Below are positions 1 through 11,000 of a stretch of 64,000 nt of DNA, in pieces. How positions within the stretch are numbered: position 1 is the first letter of the stretch; every line of letters starts with the position of its first letter. The position numbers and the translations under genes are program-made. The stretch is from assembly GCA_030704615.1 (NCBI GenBank), contig CM060731.1, positions 29,326,001-29,390,000 on the forward strand. The letters are read 5' to 3'. The notes under the pieces are model-generated. The model was not told where the DNA came from. It did not search any database and worked only from the letters and a program-made list of their open reading frames with translations. This DNA is from Takakia lepidozioides (lineage: Eukaryota > Streptophyta > Takakiopsida > Takakiales > Takakiaceae).

Positions 1-215
1 AAATCAGACAATATTGCAGCAACCATCTTCTGCATTATCCAGAAAGGCCCCCCAGCAACACAACACTGGCATGAAATGCAGAATTAATTAGAGCCGACAT
101 CGCAAGCCTCCTGCACTGGCCAAAGGAGTGACCAAGACTGCAAGCATACACTCTGGAAAGGAAACAGAAGTGCATCTAGCTCTCAAATGCCTCAGTAGAT
201 GAAGAAGGGATTTCA

Positions 216-1211
216 GTTGCCGGACTGCCGCAACGGAGATACAAGCTGCTCAATATCTGTTGCTTTCTGCCCAAATAATTGGAAGGCAAGTTCCTTCCTT
301 TCTAATACCTCTAGTGGCGCTGCTTCCCATGTATCTTGAAGCTGCCCCCATCCATTGCTCCCTCCACTCCATTGATCAAGACCGCATTGCTTCCATGTGT
401 GGTTCCAACATTGTGCTGAAGGCTTCCATCATGGTTTGGGCTTTGTTTGGGAGGGGTAGAGTCAGGGGTAAAGAAAGACTCAACGCGAGAATTAGGGCTT
501 CCATCCATAGACCTACTTGCCTCGATCGGTCCATCACTATAAGGTCCAAGACACAATTGCATCTCCTTCTGAGACATTAGCAACAAGGGAGTGCTTCAGG
601 AGTGGAGATCTTGAGCTGAAGTTCCCCATGAGAATGATGGGAAGCCTGCTGTCGGTGCGGGTAAAACCCACTGCTGAAGCAAGCACCTGCCTATACGCTC
701 TGCATCAGCAGCAGTCAATGCCGGACAACGTTGGGAGACTGCTGACAGCAATGATTTGACTGCAGGATAGCCTTCCCGGGAAAATGTCCCACTTTCCCCA
801 CCTGTCTCTGCTGTCACGTTGTCGAGGACACCGGAAATAACACTACTCACATTCTCGGTCACTTCCGGACATGCCTCCACAATTTCAGCTATGTAGCCAA
901 TGACCTCTACAAAGTAAGTATCACAAAATTCCGAGCTGAATGAGAGAGCACCGTCCTTCGCAAAAGACGGAACTGCCTGCAAAAATTCCAAGACAAGGGA
1001 CAGACACTTTGTTTGATCCCGATCACCACAGCGAGACCGGAAAACATAGCGAGCCATTCAGAATTCCATCACACTGACGCTTCGTGACATGCACTGTCCC
1101 CCGCAGCATAGAGCCAGGAGTTGGACACTGACTCCACAACAACGCAATCCCCCCGTCCTGCAGGGCCTCATTCTCTGCAACCACATCACAAAATTCTTTC
1201 AACGCATTCAT
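216..1211 (-). CDS. PI4KA: Phosphatidylinositol 4-kinase alpha, N-terminal exons (partial, frameshifted)
   Basis: Seen: ATG at 1211 reading leftwards opens with MNALKEFCDVVAENEALQDG. The reading moves by one base at about 1055 and continues as a helical region with VLEFLQAVPSF. A likely donor at 668/667 and acceptor at 569 (TCTCAG) give an in-phase second exon. Near 345-349 (a C5 run on the + strand) the frame shifts again and continues as a stretch containing VLERKELAFQLFGQ, with a plausible donor at 242. Known: plant PI4K alpha starts with an M-x-A-L-x-E-L/F-C-D-like helical segment and later has an LEKQEIAFKL-like segment. The enzyme makes PI4P at the plasma membrane. Inference: this is the 5' end of PI4KA, with the kinase domain beyond the left edge. 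The two 1-nt shifts mean either sequence error in homopolymers or a decaying copy. The family call rests on remembered similarity. Confidence 0.66.
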
Positions 1212-2589
1212 TCTGCTCCTGCCCTCTCTCCTTTCATCAGCTACAATCCACCTCCCACATGCTCATTGCAGCAATCTCACAGCACAGCCCCGACGAGAGA
1301 TCCGTGGAATAGTCTCTCTAGAATCTGAAGCCCATCCCGTCCGAAGCATTTTTCGAGGCCCGAGCCTGGTTTCATTGATAGTGCACGACTTTGGACGGAC
1401 GTTATAGAATATTCTGAGAATATTCTATTTATATCCTGCAGAAATCTGGACCGTTGACTGAATGAAAAGCGTGTTGGTGGGGCCGCCACGTTGCAGAATC
1501 AAGATGTCAAGATCCACAACGCAAGCATCTTATAGGCCTTTGAAATTTGCTCAGGTTCGGTCCCAGCTTCGGCGAGTGGTCAGGAACCCAAACCTCTTTC
1601 CAAGCCACAGACATGGAATCGTGATCTTCTGCGGAGCATAACCGGACCTGTAACGAGCCTATCCCGAGCCTATGCCTCCAGTCTGCTGTGGAAGCACGCT
1701 CTCCGTTTCTCGACGTGCGTGGGAGTTTGCGTGAGTGTGTTGTCTCTCTGCACGATTGATGCGGGAGAATCATCCGACGTTGCCGGCTGCAGCTCAGGTA
1801 TCTCCCACTTCTTGCTTGAAACCTTCTTTCTCTTGGGTTTCAACAAGTCTGTCCTCTCTTTTCTCGTTTTGAATTTTGTTTGACTGATGTCTTGTGTGCA
1901 TCACGCTTTTATATCCGGCTTACTCTGAGGCCGAGCTCTATAGCTTTCTTCCTTTTCCCTCTGGGTTTTTCTTTCGGTCTTTTCTCAACATTTTCTGTTC
2001 AAGTAGTCTCGTTCTGATTTGCTGTATGCGAGGTAGTCTTAACATCTTCCGCCTGCCTTCGTTGGCATCTTGTAGAGGCTCCTAGGGTGTGTGTGTGCAA
2101 CAACGGTGCGGTCGATTGCCAGTCTCTGTAGGATTCCGTATGGACGTGGAGTGTCTTCCTTTGTTCGCTCAGCATGAGGACACTTCAACTGAAAATTCGC
2201 CTTCTCCTCTAAATATTTCTTGTGGCTCATTATTAGTCGATTTTGGCCTGAAAATCTTAGTGAGAATGAGGTACGAGCAATGGGGGGCTTAATGCAGTTT
2301 TTGCGCGCCAGAAACCCGCATAGCTTCAAGGTTCTTCCCGGACACCATTGCATTTGCTTTCTGAAACAAAGTAATTAGCTGGCTTACAAGGTTTTGGTGG
2401 GGTTTTTCACTATCCGTGTATGTATGGCTCCCTTGTACAACTTCAACTTATAACTAGCGTGACCACTAATTCTTGGATTTGGCCATGGAAAAGGTCGACG
2501 AGTCTGAAGGGTGTTTCAAAGTCTTGATCGGTTGCTATCGTTGGCTGGATGCTAACTTATTGCGTATGGCATGATGAAGAAGGGTGAGG
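1212..2589. promoter_or_regulatory. Divergent intergenic region between PI4KA and the LysM gene
   Basis: About 1.4 kb separates two start codons pointing away from each other, so promoter and 5' UTR elements of both genes must lie here. No long coding frame with family similarity was seen on either strand. A T/C-rich stretch (about 1,800-2,000) precedes the LysM gene. No TATA box could be assigned with confidence. The short reading frames here have no recognisable content. Confidence 0.4.
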
Positions 2590-3963
2590 ATGTCAGGTGC
2601 AGCTCCTAAGAGTGAAGGGCCGAAGGGAGACAAGGCCCACAAAGGGGAGAAGGATGAGACCATAGCCAAGGCTGTGGGTGCCGTGATTGCAGCAGGCATT
2701 GGCTGGAGCTTGTACAAAGGGTTCCGCAGCAAGAAGTCAAGTGACCAACCTCTTTCGGAAACAGTGGACCAGCTATCTAAGGATGCCTCGGTCTGTATGC
2801 TCATATTTTTGTCCTTGGGAGAATTGTTTCAATGTGTAGAAGTGGGCCTTTGGAGGGGAGCAGAATGGGGGTAACCACCAATGCAAGGCCAAGGCTCAGT
2901 CCATCAATCACTGGGCTTCACAGTGTAACTGAAGTTGACTGTGGTTTCCCTCACTAGAAATCAATTCGTTGATCATGCATAAATGTGCATATTTACCCAA
3001 GAATCTGCATCCACTGGAGGACAACAGTTTATGGAATCGTCTTCCCCTTCTACAACTGAGTGAAAAGAGTTGTGGTGGCAAACATTCAGGATCCAAGATG
3101 GTTTCTCATTCAGAAGAGTAAATGTTTTGCAATGTTCACAGCCGTGGCTAGGCATATGGATATTATTTCCTTTCTCCCAGCTGTGTGTGTGAGAGAGAGA
3201 GGGAGGGAGAGAAATGAAAGGAAAGGAAATGGTACTTCCTCTCTCCCAGCTCTGTGAGTGAGAATGTACTCATAAGACTTTGTTTGTTGTAGCCTTGCGG
3301 CCATAGACCACGCGCCCAGTTCTGTGAGTGAAAGAGAGAGGGAGCAGATTGGCTGGGGGTGTGTTTGGAGTGGAATTTTGTGATGGTTGAGTTTCAAATC
3401 TTACTCTGTTGTGCTATTTCTAGCCTTGAAAGGAAACTGCATAACTTGAAGTCAGGACACAATGTACAGGATTCTGGCTCACGATTCGTGGAGAAGGCCC
3501 AACGAAAGAAGACCATTCTTGAGGGGAAGACTGTTGGCATCCACAAGGGTGACACTCTCTGGGGCCTTTCCCAAAAATACGGGGTATGATTGATTTAGTC
3601 CAAATGCTCTCTCTAGCCTAAATTTTTTCATGGTGTTGGTGATGCAAACAATATTGGACTTCTGTACAGTCTGTCAGGCAGGTATCTCTTTGATGAAGGG
3701 CTTGTCTTTGGATTGCACTGTGAATTTGCTGGATAGTAGACCTAACCCAGAGTGGCAACCTCGGTAAGAAAGACCAGGAGGCTCCCTGGCATGTTGGGTA
3801 GAAGAAGTCACTGCAGTCTTCGTCAGAAATATGGCAGTCTTCTTTAAACCAATTGTGTGTGGTAAAAATGGCACAGGTTTCTGTGGAAGCACTGAAAGCT
3901 GCAAATGGAATAGGGGCTGGAGATATTCTGACTGCTGGAGACACAATCTCTATCCCGAATTAG
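2590..3963 (+). CDS. Small LysM-domain protein, three exons
   Basis: Exons proposed: 2590-2790, 3470-3583 and 3877-3963, all phase 0, giving about 133 aa ending at TAG. Exon 1 encodes a charged start (MSGAAPKSEGPKGDKAHKGE), then a short hydrophobic Ala/Gly-rich segment (AKAVGAVIAAGIGWSLY) that could be a membrane anchor. Exon 2 has KGDTLWGLSQKYG and exon 3 has ALKAANGIGAGDILTAGDTISIPN. Together these form one LysM fold, the classic GDTLW...Y.V....L...N......L..G..I.IP pattern interrupted by an intron after YG. LysM binds N-acetylglucosamine polymers (peptidoglycan, chitin). The intron 1 acceptor at 3469 has a weak pyrimidine tract, and an alternative acceptor at 3423 would break the frame. 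The intron also carries a dispersed repeat. Location is unknown: plastid inner face, membrane or wall are all possible. Confidence 0.72.
3264..3330 (+). repeat. Dispersed short repeat ('GTACTCATAAGAC' family), copy 1, in LysM intron 1
   Basis: Contains AATGTACTCATAAGAC followed by a TTGTTTG...GTAGCCTTGCGGCCATAGAC core and CGCGCCCAG. The same string recurs, in either orientation, at about 8,427, 12,878-12,960, 14,985, 16,736 and 17,140. It is flanked by GA-rich tracts. Family unknown; it could be a MITE or a SINE fragment. Confidence 0.7.
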
Positions 3964-6012
3964 ACAGCTTGAGCAGTGCATCGCATGCTGACATTCTTTT
4001 ACAACAGGGATTAGATATAGTGTGGCATTATTATTGAGGCAACTCTCATTGTTTTGCACGTCCAATGTGAAGATTGGGTGTTGCAACACCTTGAAAAAGA
4101 GGTGGATGCTGTGTGGAATAAATTGGGAAGTTTGAAATTGAATCAAGGTTTTGAGCCAGAGAGTACTTGGCAGCAAATGAGTGCGCTCAACCAACCTTGT
4201 TTGGATACATCTCAAGGAGACCCTCCCTGCACAGAGAGATTTAGGGATTGGATAGAAGGTGCAACCAGAGATTTTGCAGATGGATGTGACATGGAAGAAA
4301 GAGAATAATGTCTGCAGGAAAGGATACAACAGTAGGTGCAGGATGCCTCAGGATAAGCTCAAGCTCTGTCATACATATCTGCATAATCCTATGCATGACA
4401 CTGAGCCTGCTCATTATATGAGGCGATCTCGGCAAAGCTAAGGTGACCATAGAATTTTTGTGACTCCTAGCAGTAGTTTCTTCCATAACTATTCTGATTA
4501 TGCGCTAGAGGGTGTTGAAAGTTGACAACGTCCAGCCCTCATTGGAAGGGAGACAGTCTTCACATGACTACCAAATCAGATGTTACAACTCCATACCTAT
4601 AGTAGGGTAGTAAGACTCATAAATCCCTGACATTCTTTTTTCATTCATTTTGACCTCCCGGGGGACCTCGCGACAGGGGCAAAGGGAAACAAGGCTGAAA
4701 AATGCAAACTTTTAGCCAAAAGCTGATTTGGTGGGCCCACCATTCGCCAGAGGGCCGGCAAGAGGGAGGCACATGGCGCCATATTGAATGAAGGCAATTT
4801 ACAACATAGGAGCCAGATCCCACCAACCACCTCCAGGACATCGCCTTGTTCCGAGTAGGCGGGAGGACGTGGAGCCAGCTATGGTGCCCATTTTTCTACC
4901 TAACATATATATGTATATATTTAGTCTATATAGATATACTTTGTACTGATGAATTTGTAACATGTGTATGGGTAATGGTGTTCAATTCCTAACAACTCAC
5001 TATTTTTTCGGTAGCAACCTGGCTTGGATGATAAAGTTCCTAAATATGAAAAAGGTGACCGCGTAGGAGGGCCAAAAGGATGACTGTAGAGGAGGATGAT
5101 AATCAAAAGGGTGGCAGAGGTCTACAAAAACAGAATGAGAATGTCACTTATTCATTTTTCTGGGATGAAAGGACACATGTCAGCAAGTTTAGAAAAAAAA
5201 AAAGGCTAAAACACACCTCTTCATTCTTTCATTTTTTCTCTTTCCTCTCCTTAGGCCTTAGGGCTCTTGCAAGTTGCAGAGCGTGCTTCGTAGGAACTTC
5301 ATGTTAGTATCAGTAATCACTCAAGGCTGCGATTGAAGAGAGCTAAGGCGAAGGCTACGATTGAATAGACCTAAGGCGGCAATTGGCAACTGTACAGATT
5401 CCGTGTTTACAAGCTTTGTGAGCCAAGTTACTTGGTAATTTTATTTGTATGTCCAAGAGCTTTGCAAACATTGATACTTCTTCTCTATGTGCCATGTAGC
5501 ATTAGGCAGGGTCTATTTTGGCCAGGGTTCAAATATGCCACTTAATGTAGATTGAAATGCAATATAAACCAATTTAAGGTTTTGTACTTATGAATGGTGG
5601 TTTAAATTTTTATTTTTTTGGTGGTGTTTGCCATAATTTCTGCCTAGTCTCCATGTTGAGAGCCTCCAATTTGCTATGTCAATTCTGGGTTATTCGCCTC
5701 AGCAAGTCTACTAGGTTTTAGGTTCATTCGCCCAACACCCATTCAAAATCTCATATTATCGCCAGTCATTTCGACTCACTAAAATCATTCCTAGATCGTC
5801 ACACCTACAAATGATTTTTTTCATGGATTTTTCATTAATCAATCATAGAAATAAGCTACATGCATGTACATGTACAATCAATTGAAGGGATGGGTACAGT
5901 TATGTGCGAGAATTATTATGTAGCTTTGATTACGTGTCTAATCGACTTGAACATGATCATCCGAAGCTTCTTCGTCCTCATAAAGCTGCAAGTCTTCTTG
6001 CTCATCAGTCAT
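3964..6012. other. Gene-poor stretch downstream of the LysM gene
   Basis: No convincing gene. At 5,017-5,082 an acceptor-like TTTTTTCGGTAG is followed by a 22-codon open frame (QPGLDDKVPKYEKGDRVGGP and on) ending in TGA. It reads like a terminal exon, but no donor in the LysM gene can reach it without skipping that gene's own TAG. It might be an alternative last exon. The rest is AT-rich with poly-A/T tracts. Confidence 0.35.
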
Positions 6013-7347
6013 TGTCATAAATGGCCTGGTCACCAAAAGGCATATCTGAATCATCTTCCACCTCGGTTTCAATGACCATGTCTTCATCTTCTTCTGCAAC
6101 ATCCACATCTGATGGAGCCTCATCGTATAGGGTCCGGGATACATTGTCCGGGGCGTCATCATTCTTTTGTACCCCCTCTATCTAACCTCGGCCAACATCA
6201 GCGTCATCATGATCAGTCTCTTCCTCCTCCGCATTTGCCCCGCCCCATGTAGATCCCCGACCATGATAGATACGTCTTCCTCTTGGCTGAGCATGCACAA
6301 CCACTTTCCAATTTCCTGATCCGGAGAAAAAAACTTGATCTATGTCTGAAGGCGATGGAAAAGGCTCATCGGAGGGATGATGAGTAGACTCGAGTCTATC
6401 TGTATTGACGCGCATGAAACCACACTCGTCTTCCACTATTGTTGCGGATGGCCCCACAAGATGTGGCTGGAACCACCTTGCCTTGAAGATAAGAGGCTGG
6501 TGCCTTGTATACTGAAGTTGGAGTATGCTCTCAAGCTCTCCAAAGTAGTTGAGTGTGCTCATGGTAGGTCGTGTATCTCCCCTGCCCCACACGGAGTCTT
6601 GCCAATATGGGAAACACAAGCCAGAATCAAACGTTGTTTTGCGCTTCATGTCAAGAGCACGAATGCGAAAATGACGACCATGAACCCAAACCGCCGTGTA
6701 TGAGGTCGCAAATTGAGAAGGGCCCCTTGCAATGTCTTGCACCAAATTTGAAACCACCTCACCTTTCACAATGCTATCCTCTACTTCAGTCTGAAACCAA
6801 TGGCTTAGAGGCTGCAATTCCATGGGCAATTCTTGTGAAGACACATTTATACGCCGGCCCCTTGCTCGCGGAGCGCGTGTAGTCGCCCTTGCATAGTTCC
6901 GCCTCCACGCAACCATCTCCTCATGTCGTTGCTGAACAAGGTTATTGTATCTTGCCTCCCACTCATGTATGGATGGGGTGTTCTTCAGTATGAACTCATG
7001 CGCTTGGTTAATCACCATGATGGGTAATTTTACCCTCTTTGAATTTTTGGGCAAAACGATGTCATTGGTTCGTACATCCTCATCTTCCTTCCACATCGGA
7101 GGGGCTTCCTCATCCACCCTTGCCAAGTACTCCATGCAGTAGAACATAGCCTCTTGCAATGTATACCTCTCCGCCATGCCACCCTCCGGGTGTGCCATCA
7201 AAGTCTTCATGTATCGCTCAAGGTAGTACATCCACCGAGAATGAACGGGGCCGGCAATCGAAGCCTCTTCCACTAAGTGCACTATCAAGTGCATTTAGAT
7301 GTCAAAGAAGGAGGGATGAAGGTGCATCTCCAACATTACTTGATGTT
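6013..7347 (-). pseudogene. CACTA (En/Spm) TNP2-type transposase, C-terminal half (DUF4218-DUF4216), broken
   Basis: On the minus strand the frame runs from a segment with HPSFFDI, through HLIVHLVEEA...GPVHSRWMYYLERYMKTL (hallmark of DUF4218), to QVFFSGSGNWKVVVHAQPRG (DUF4216), and ends in an acidic tail typical of TNP2-like proteins. It is interrupted by an in-frame TAA at about 7,295 and TAG at 6,182. Known: TNP2-type proteins mobilise CACTA elements. Length here is about 440 codons, so the N-terminal catalytic part is missing. The upstream half of DUF4218 lies on the opposite strand next door. Dead copy; no CACTA termini were found nearby. Confidence 0.8.
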
Positions 7348-7582
7348 GTCAATGTCGGGGGAAGAGAGCTTGTGTCTATTTAGGGAATTCCAAAAAGGCC
7401 TTGATGTGAAATGCATCGCAATTCACTTGATCAGTATGCAAGACATCTTGCCCATTGTAGTACGTGGGACATTGACTCCCGAGGTTCGCGAGAGAGTCTA
7501 TATGATTGGGAGCATTGTTCCGATGGATTTGCTCCAAAGAGCTGGAGAAAACGGACTTTCCACGCATGAAGAATCATGCTGA
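7330..7582 (+). pseudogene. Inverted fragment of the same CACTA transposase (front of DUF4218)
   Basis: On the + strand an open frame reads CLFREFQKGLDVKCIAIHLI, then DILPIVVRGTLTPEVRERV and MIGSIVPMDLL. This matches the first half of DUF4218 (lead-in plus the LP-[IV]-[AV]-x-R-G-x-L-P core). The second half is on the minus strand starting at the same place, so the two parts point away from a junction near 7,320-7,347. Interpretation: a segment inversion within an old element. The similarity is short, so this call is weaker than its neighbour. Confidence 0.45.
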
Positions 7583-8007
7583 GTTTGTCCTTTAGTCACC
7601 ATATAAGCCCTGCCTGAACAGATCCTTCGTTTCAACGTGACCGCGACCTTCGGCTTTGGCGTCGATGAAAGGGGAGAGCCAGGAAAAATGGCGAGCAAAA
7701 CGCGGCGGGGGAAAACAGGCACGGGCAGCGAACGAAACTAAAACTTCTACCGAACATTTGCTACGGTAACTTTTCAGTGCGGCAGCGATAGTGTTAGTTG
7801 GAGCAGCTGTTAGGAAAACGGGCCTGTTAAGCCGTTAGCAGGTGTTCTACGCTAGCAGCGCGGTGCGGACGGGGCCTTACAGACAGTGAAGAAGCTTGAC
7901 AATGCTGCAGATCTCTATGTATGCAAAAGGCTTAGACCAGGAACAAGAAGCTCCAAAGCAAAGGGGAGGGATACATAAGTAGTTTTTACAAAAAGGAGGA
8001 GGGAAGA
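7583..8007. promoter_or_regulatory. 5' flank of the M3 peptidase gene
   Basis: No coding content seen. The stretch is moderately GC-rich and ends in a purine-rich leader (AAAAAGGAGGAGGGAAGA) just before the ATG at 8008. It probably holds the promoter and 5' UTR. An older transposon end may be included, given the CACTA debris to the left. Confidence 0.3.
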
Positions 8008-11000
8008 ATGCAGTCCTGCCAATTTGCTCGCCTCGCACTACGCATTGGCTCTTCAAACCCTTGCCACAGGGATGAGCTCTTGGGAGGTGGAGTGGTTCGT
8101 CCATGGGCTTTGGTAGCCAGGGTGGATTCTCTGCATGCACCCATGGGCCTATGGCGATTGCTTGTATCCAAAGCAGGAACAGTGCCTGGTGTACTGGGGT
8201 CTTTGTCAACTACGGAAGCGGAAGCACTTTATCCAACAGAAGAGAAGCAGCAAAATTGGACTAGGAATTACCAGACAGGCATGAAGGCAACCTTTTTGAG
8301 GAAGGAGATGGTTGGCCTTTATGGTTATGAAATACTGAAAACTGCAAAGGGGTTTCGCATCTTTGCCCAAGATGGAATTGACAAGTAAGTTCCATGCAGA
8401 CTTAAGAGTTTGGGACCCTGGCTTACAATGTACTCATAAGACGTCGTTTGCCATGGCCTTGACACTATCTTATCTGACGAGAACAACAGGTTAGAACTGA
8501 AAAGGTAGAATGTGACATTTCCAGTATTTACTAGTTTCTGGGATCATTACATTCCTGTTCTATGGTGCCTTGTCAATCATGGTTGTTTTGCATCCAGGAT
8601 GGTGCCACATTTATTGAACACTGCCCTTATGACGAAATCCAACATTAACTCATGGGGTGCATAATTTGAAATTCTCACATAGGTTTTTAATTTTGTGAGG
8701 GTCCCTTGCTCTCCCTCAGAAGTGCGGTGTATGTGCATACTCAAGGTAAAACACTATGCAGGCTTAGGAGGATGTTAGCATATTCTTTCCACTCTGCTGA
8801 TCCTAACAAATTCCCAGACTAAGGATTTCATTAAAGTGCAGTTATTTGGTGTTAATGTGGACAGATCGGAGGACCTGATAAGGCGCATTCAAGAGATGCC
8901 TCCATCAATGGATGTCATTCGTGCCATGGATGACATCTCTGATACGGTACTCCTGATCCAGCCTCTGAGAGTCTTGCTCCGCATGTGCTCTCAATTTACA
9001 GGATGCTATGAACATGAGAGGAACAAAGAGAAAAATGAATGTGAATTTCACCTGCTTGGCAAACAAACTGAAATGAAGGTAGGAGAGAGATAAGTGCGCT
9101 ACCTACCATGGAACAGATGTTGTAGCCTTGCAGCCAGTTACTTCATGGAAGGGTGACGAGAGTATACCTGGTGCTCTTTCGTGTGGATATCATCATCTGA
9201 TGGTTTGGGTTGATGTGAGGCAGGTCTGCACAGTAGTGGATGCAGCTGAGCTGTGTCGAAACACACATCCTGACAAGTAAGGTGTATTTCTTGCACCTCT
9301 TTCTTTATTTGTCCCCATACACTGAGCAGTAACACATATGAGGACACTAACCAGGGTCAGTGTTTATGTCGATTGTTGGAAATATGTCTTTGAATAACTA
9401 ACAAAACAATGAGCTCCTTTGGTGCAGCCTATTTTTAAGGGTCCAGGTCTACTGGGAGCTAAGCTGTATAGGAGGACCGCCACTGTTTTATCTATACACC
9501 TCAATAATTGTTGTTGTTGGAGTTTGTTGGTTTGGCCAGTACCTAGAAGTGCTAGCAAGCCTTCTGTGGGTGCTATAGTGCCTTACCCATTAACAGGATT
9601 TGTTTTCTCTTTAAGGGTTGCAGGAGGTTGTCTGTTTAAATACATAGGTGACTTTTTGCAAGGCTTCCAGACCCCTGCAGCCTGAGGGTCCTGGAAGGCC
9701 TCCTGCTGGGCAGTTTGCAGTCCTCAAAAGTAGTGGTAGGAACTGTATCATTTTTCCGATTAAAAATTTAGTAGTGAAATTTTGTAGGCTGGTTATCTAT
9801 AATTCCTGTTAGTTTTGGAAAGGGGTGGATGTCTCCATGTTTTCTTCGTAGGATGCCCTGTCTGTTGCAGGGAATTTGTGGAAGAATCCAACCATGCCTC
9901 CATGAAGGTCTACGAGTACTTGCAGGTATGCACATTTCTCCTCTACCTACTCCCATTGCACTGGACTCCATTTGGAAGTCTTAGCTAGGGGCTCGATGTG
10001 TGAGAAGGTGCATGGAACTTCTCATGTGATTCTATGTATGGTTTACTTTTTAACGAGATGGAAATTGCAGTAAATAGATGATCTGCAGGCTCAGTTCCTC
10101 GAAGGTGCTAATGTTGACATGGGATGGCAGTATTTGAACTCTCATCCGGTGCTCTACAAAGCGGTGGTTGGTGTGGAGCAGTCTCCTGATGCATTGACAT
10201 CAGAGGAAGCTAGGAGGGCTGCCAAGACCCTGCGCATGGACTTCGAGAGGGGGGGAATCCATCTTCCGGTTGGTGAGGACTTCCGTTTCCTTGATCTAGT
10301 GTTGTGGTTGCTTGTACCTCCAGAAAACTGATCACAGTATAATGTGAAAGCTGTAAGAGCAATTTGGAGGGTCTGTTTGTGTTAGGTTCTGAATATGACA
10401 TTGGATATTTTACCCAGTATTCCTTGGTCCCCTTTGTTGGTGTATGTTTGTAGCTTCTGCCTATTAATGTTTTGCGATTTTATGCACTGGAACTCTTATG
10501 ATGTATAAGATGGCGTGGCAATCTGCTGCAAGGACTTCAATCATTGTGGTAAGATACAGAACATGATTACAACAGGAATTCTGAGACATGAAAGGCAGCT
10601 TAGGGTTTGTATTAGGGGAACCACATCTTTCTGCCGGCCATTGCACTTTGTGTGACGGACAATGAGGTGTTAAGTGTGTTCATGGGTGGTGAGGTTGCAG
10701 AGAAGTTGAATCGCGCAAATGATCTGAACCTTGAAATCACTCGACTTGGCAGAGAGTAAGCGACGTTTCCTGTTTTCGTCTCACTCCAAGGAAACTTATC
10801 ACTGTTTGCATCTCCTTACCATTAAGATGCTGTACCTTTGGGGATCTCTCCTGCAAAACTTATCAAAGTCAATGTCAATTGGAGCCTTACATGTTTTCAC
10901 TTCCATACCAGGTTTGGGGAGCACATGATGAGAGATCAGGGTCAGCTTGATATATTTCCAGCATCAGCCATTCCAAAGAGTATTCAGCACATGATGAAGC

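Noticed and set aside
5017-5082. Extra last exon of the LysM gene
   Set aside because: Has an acceptor and an open frame with stop, but no donor links it to the LysM exons without removing their natural stop. Left as a note only.
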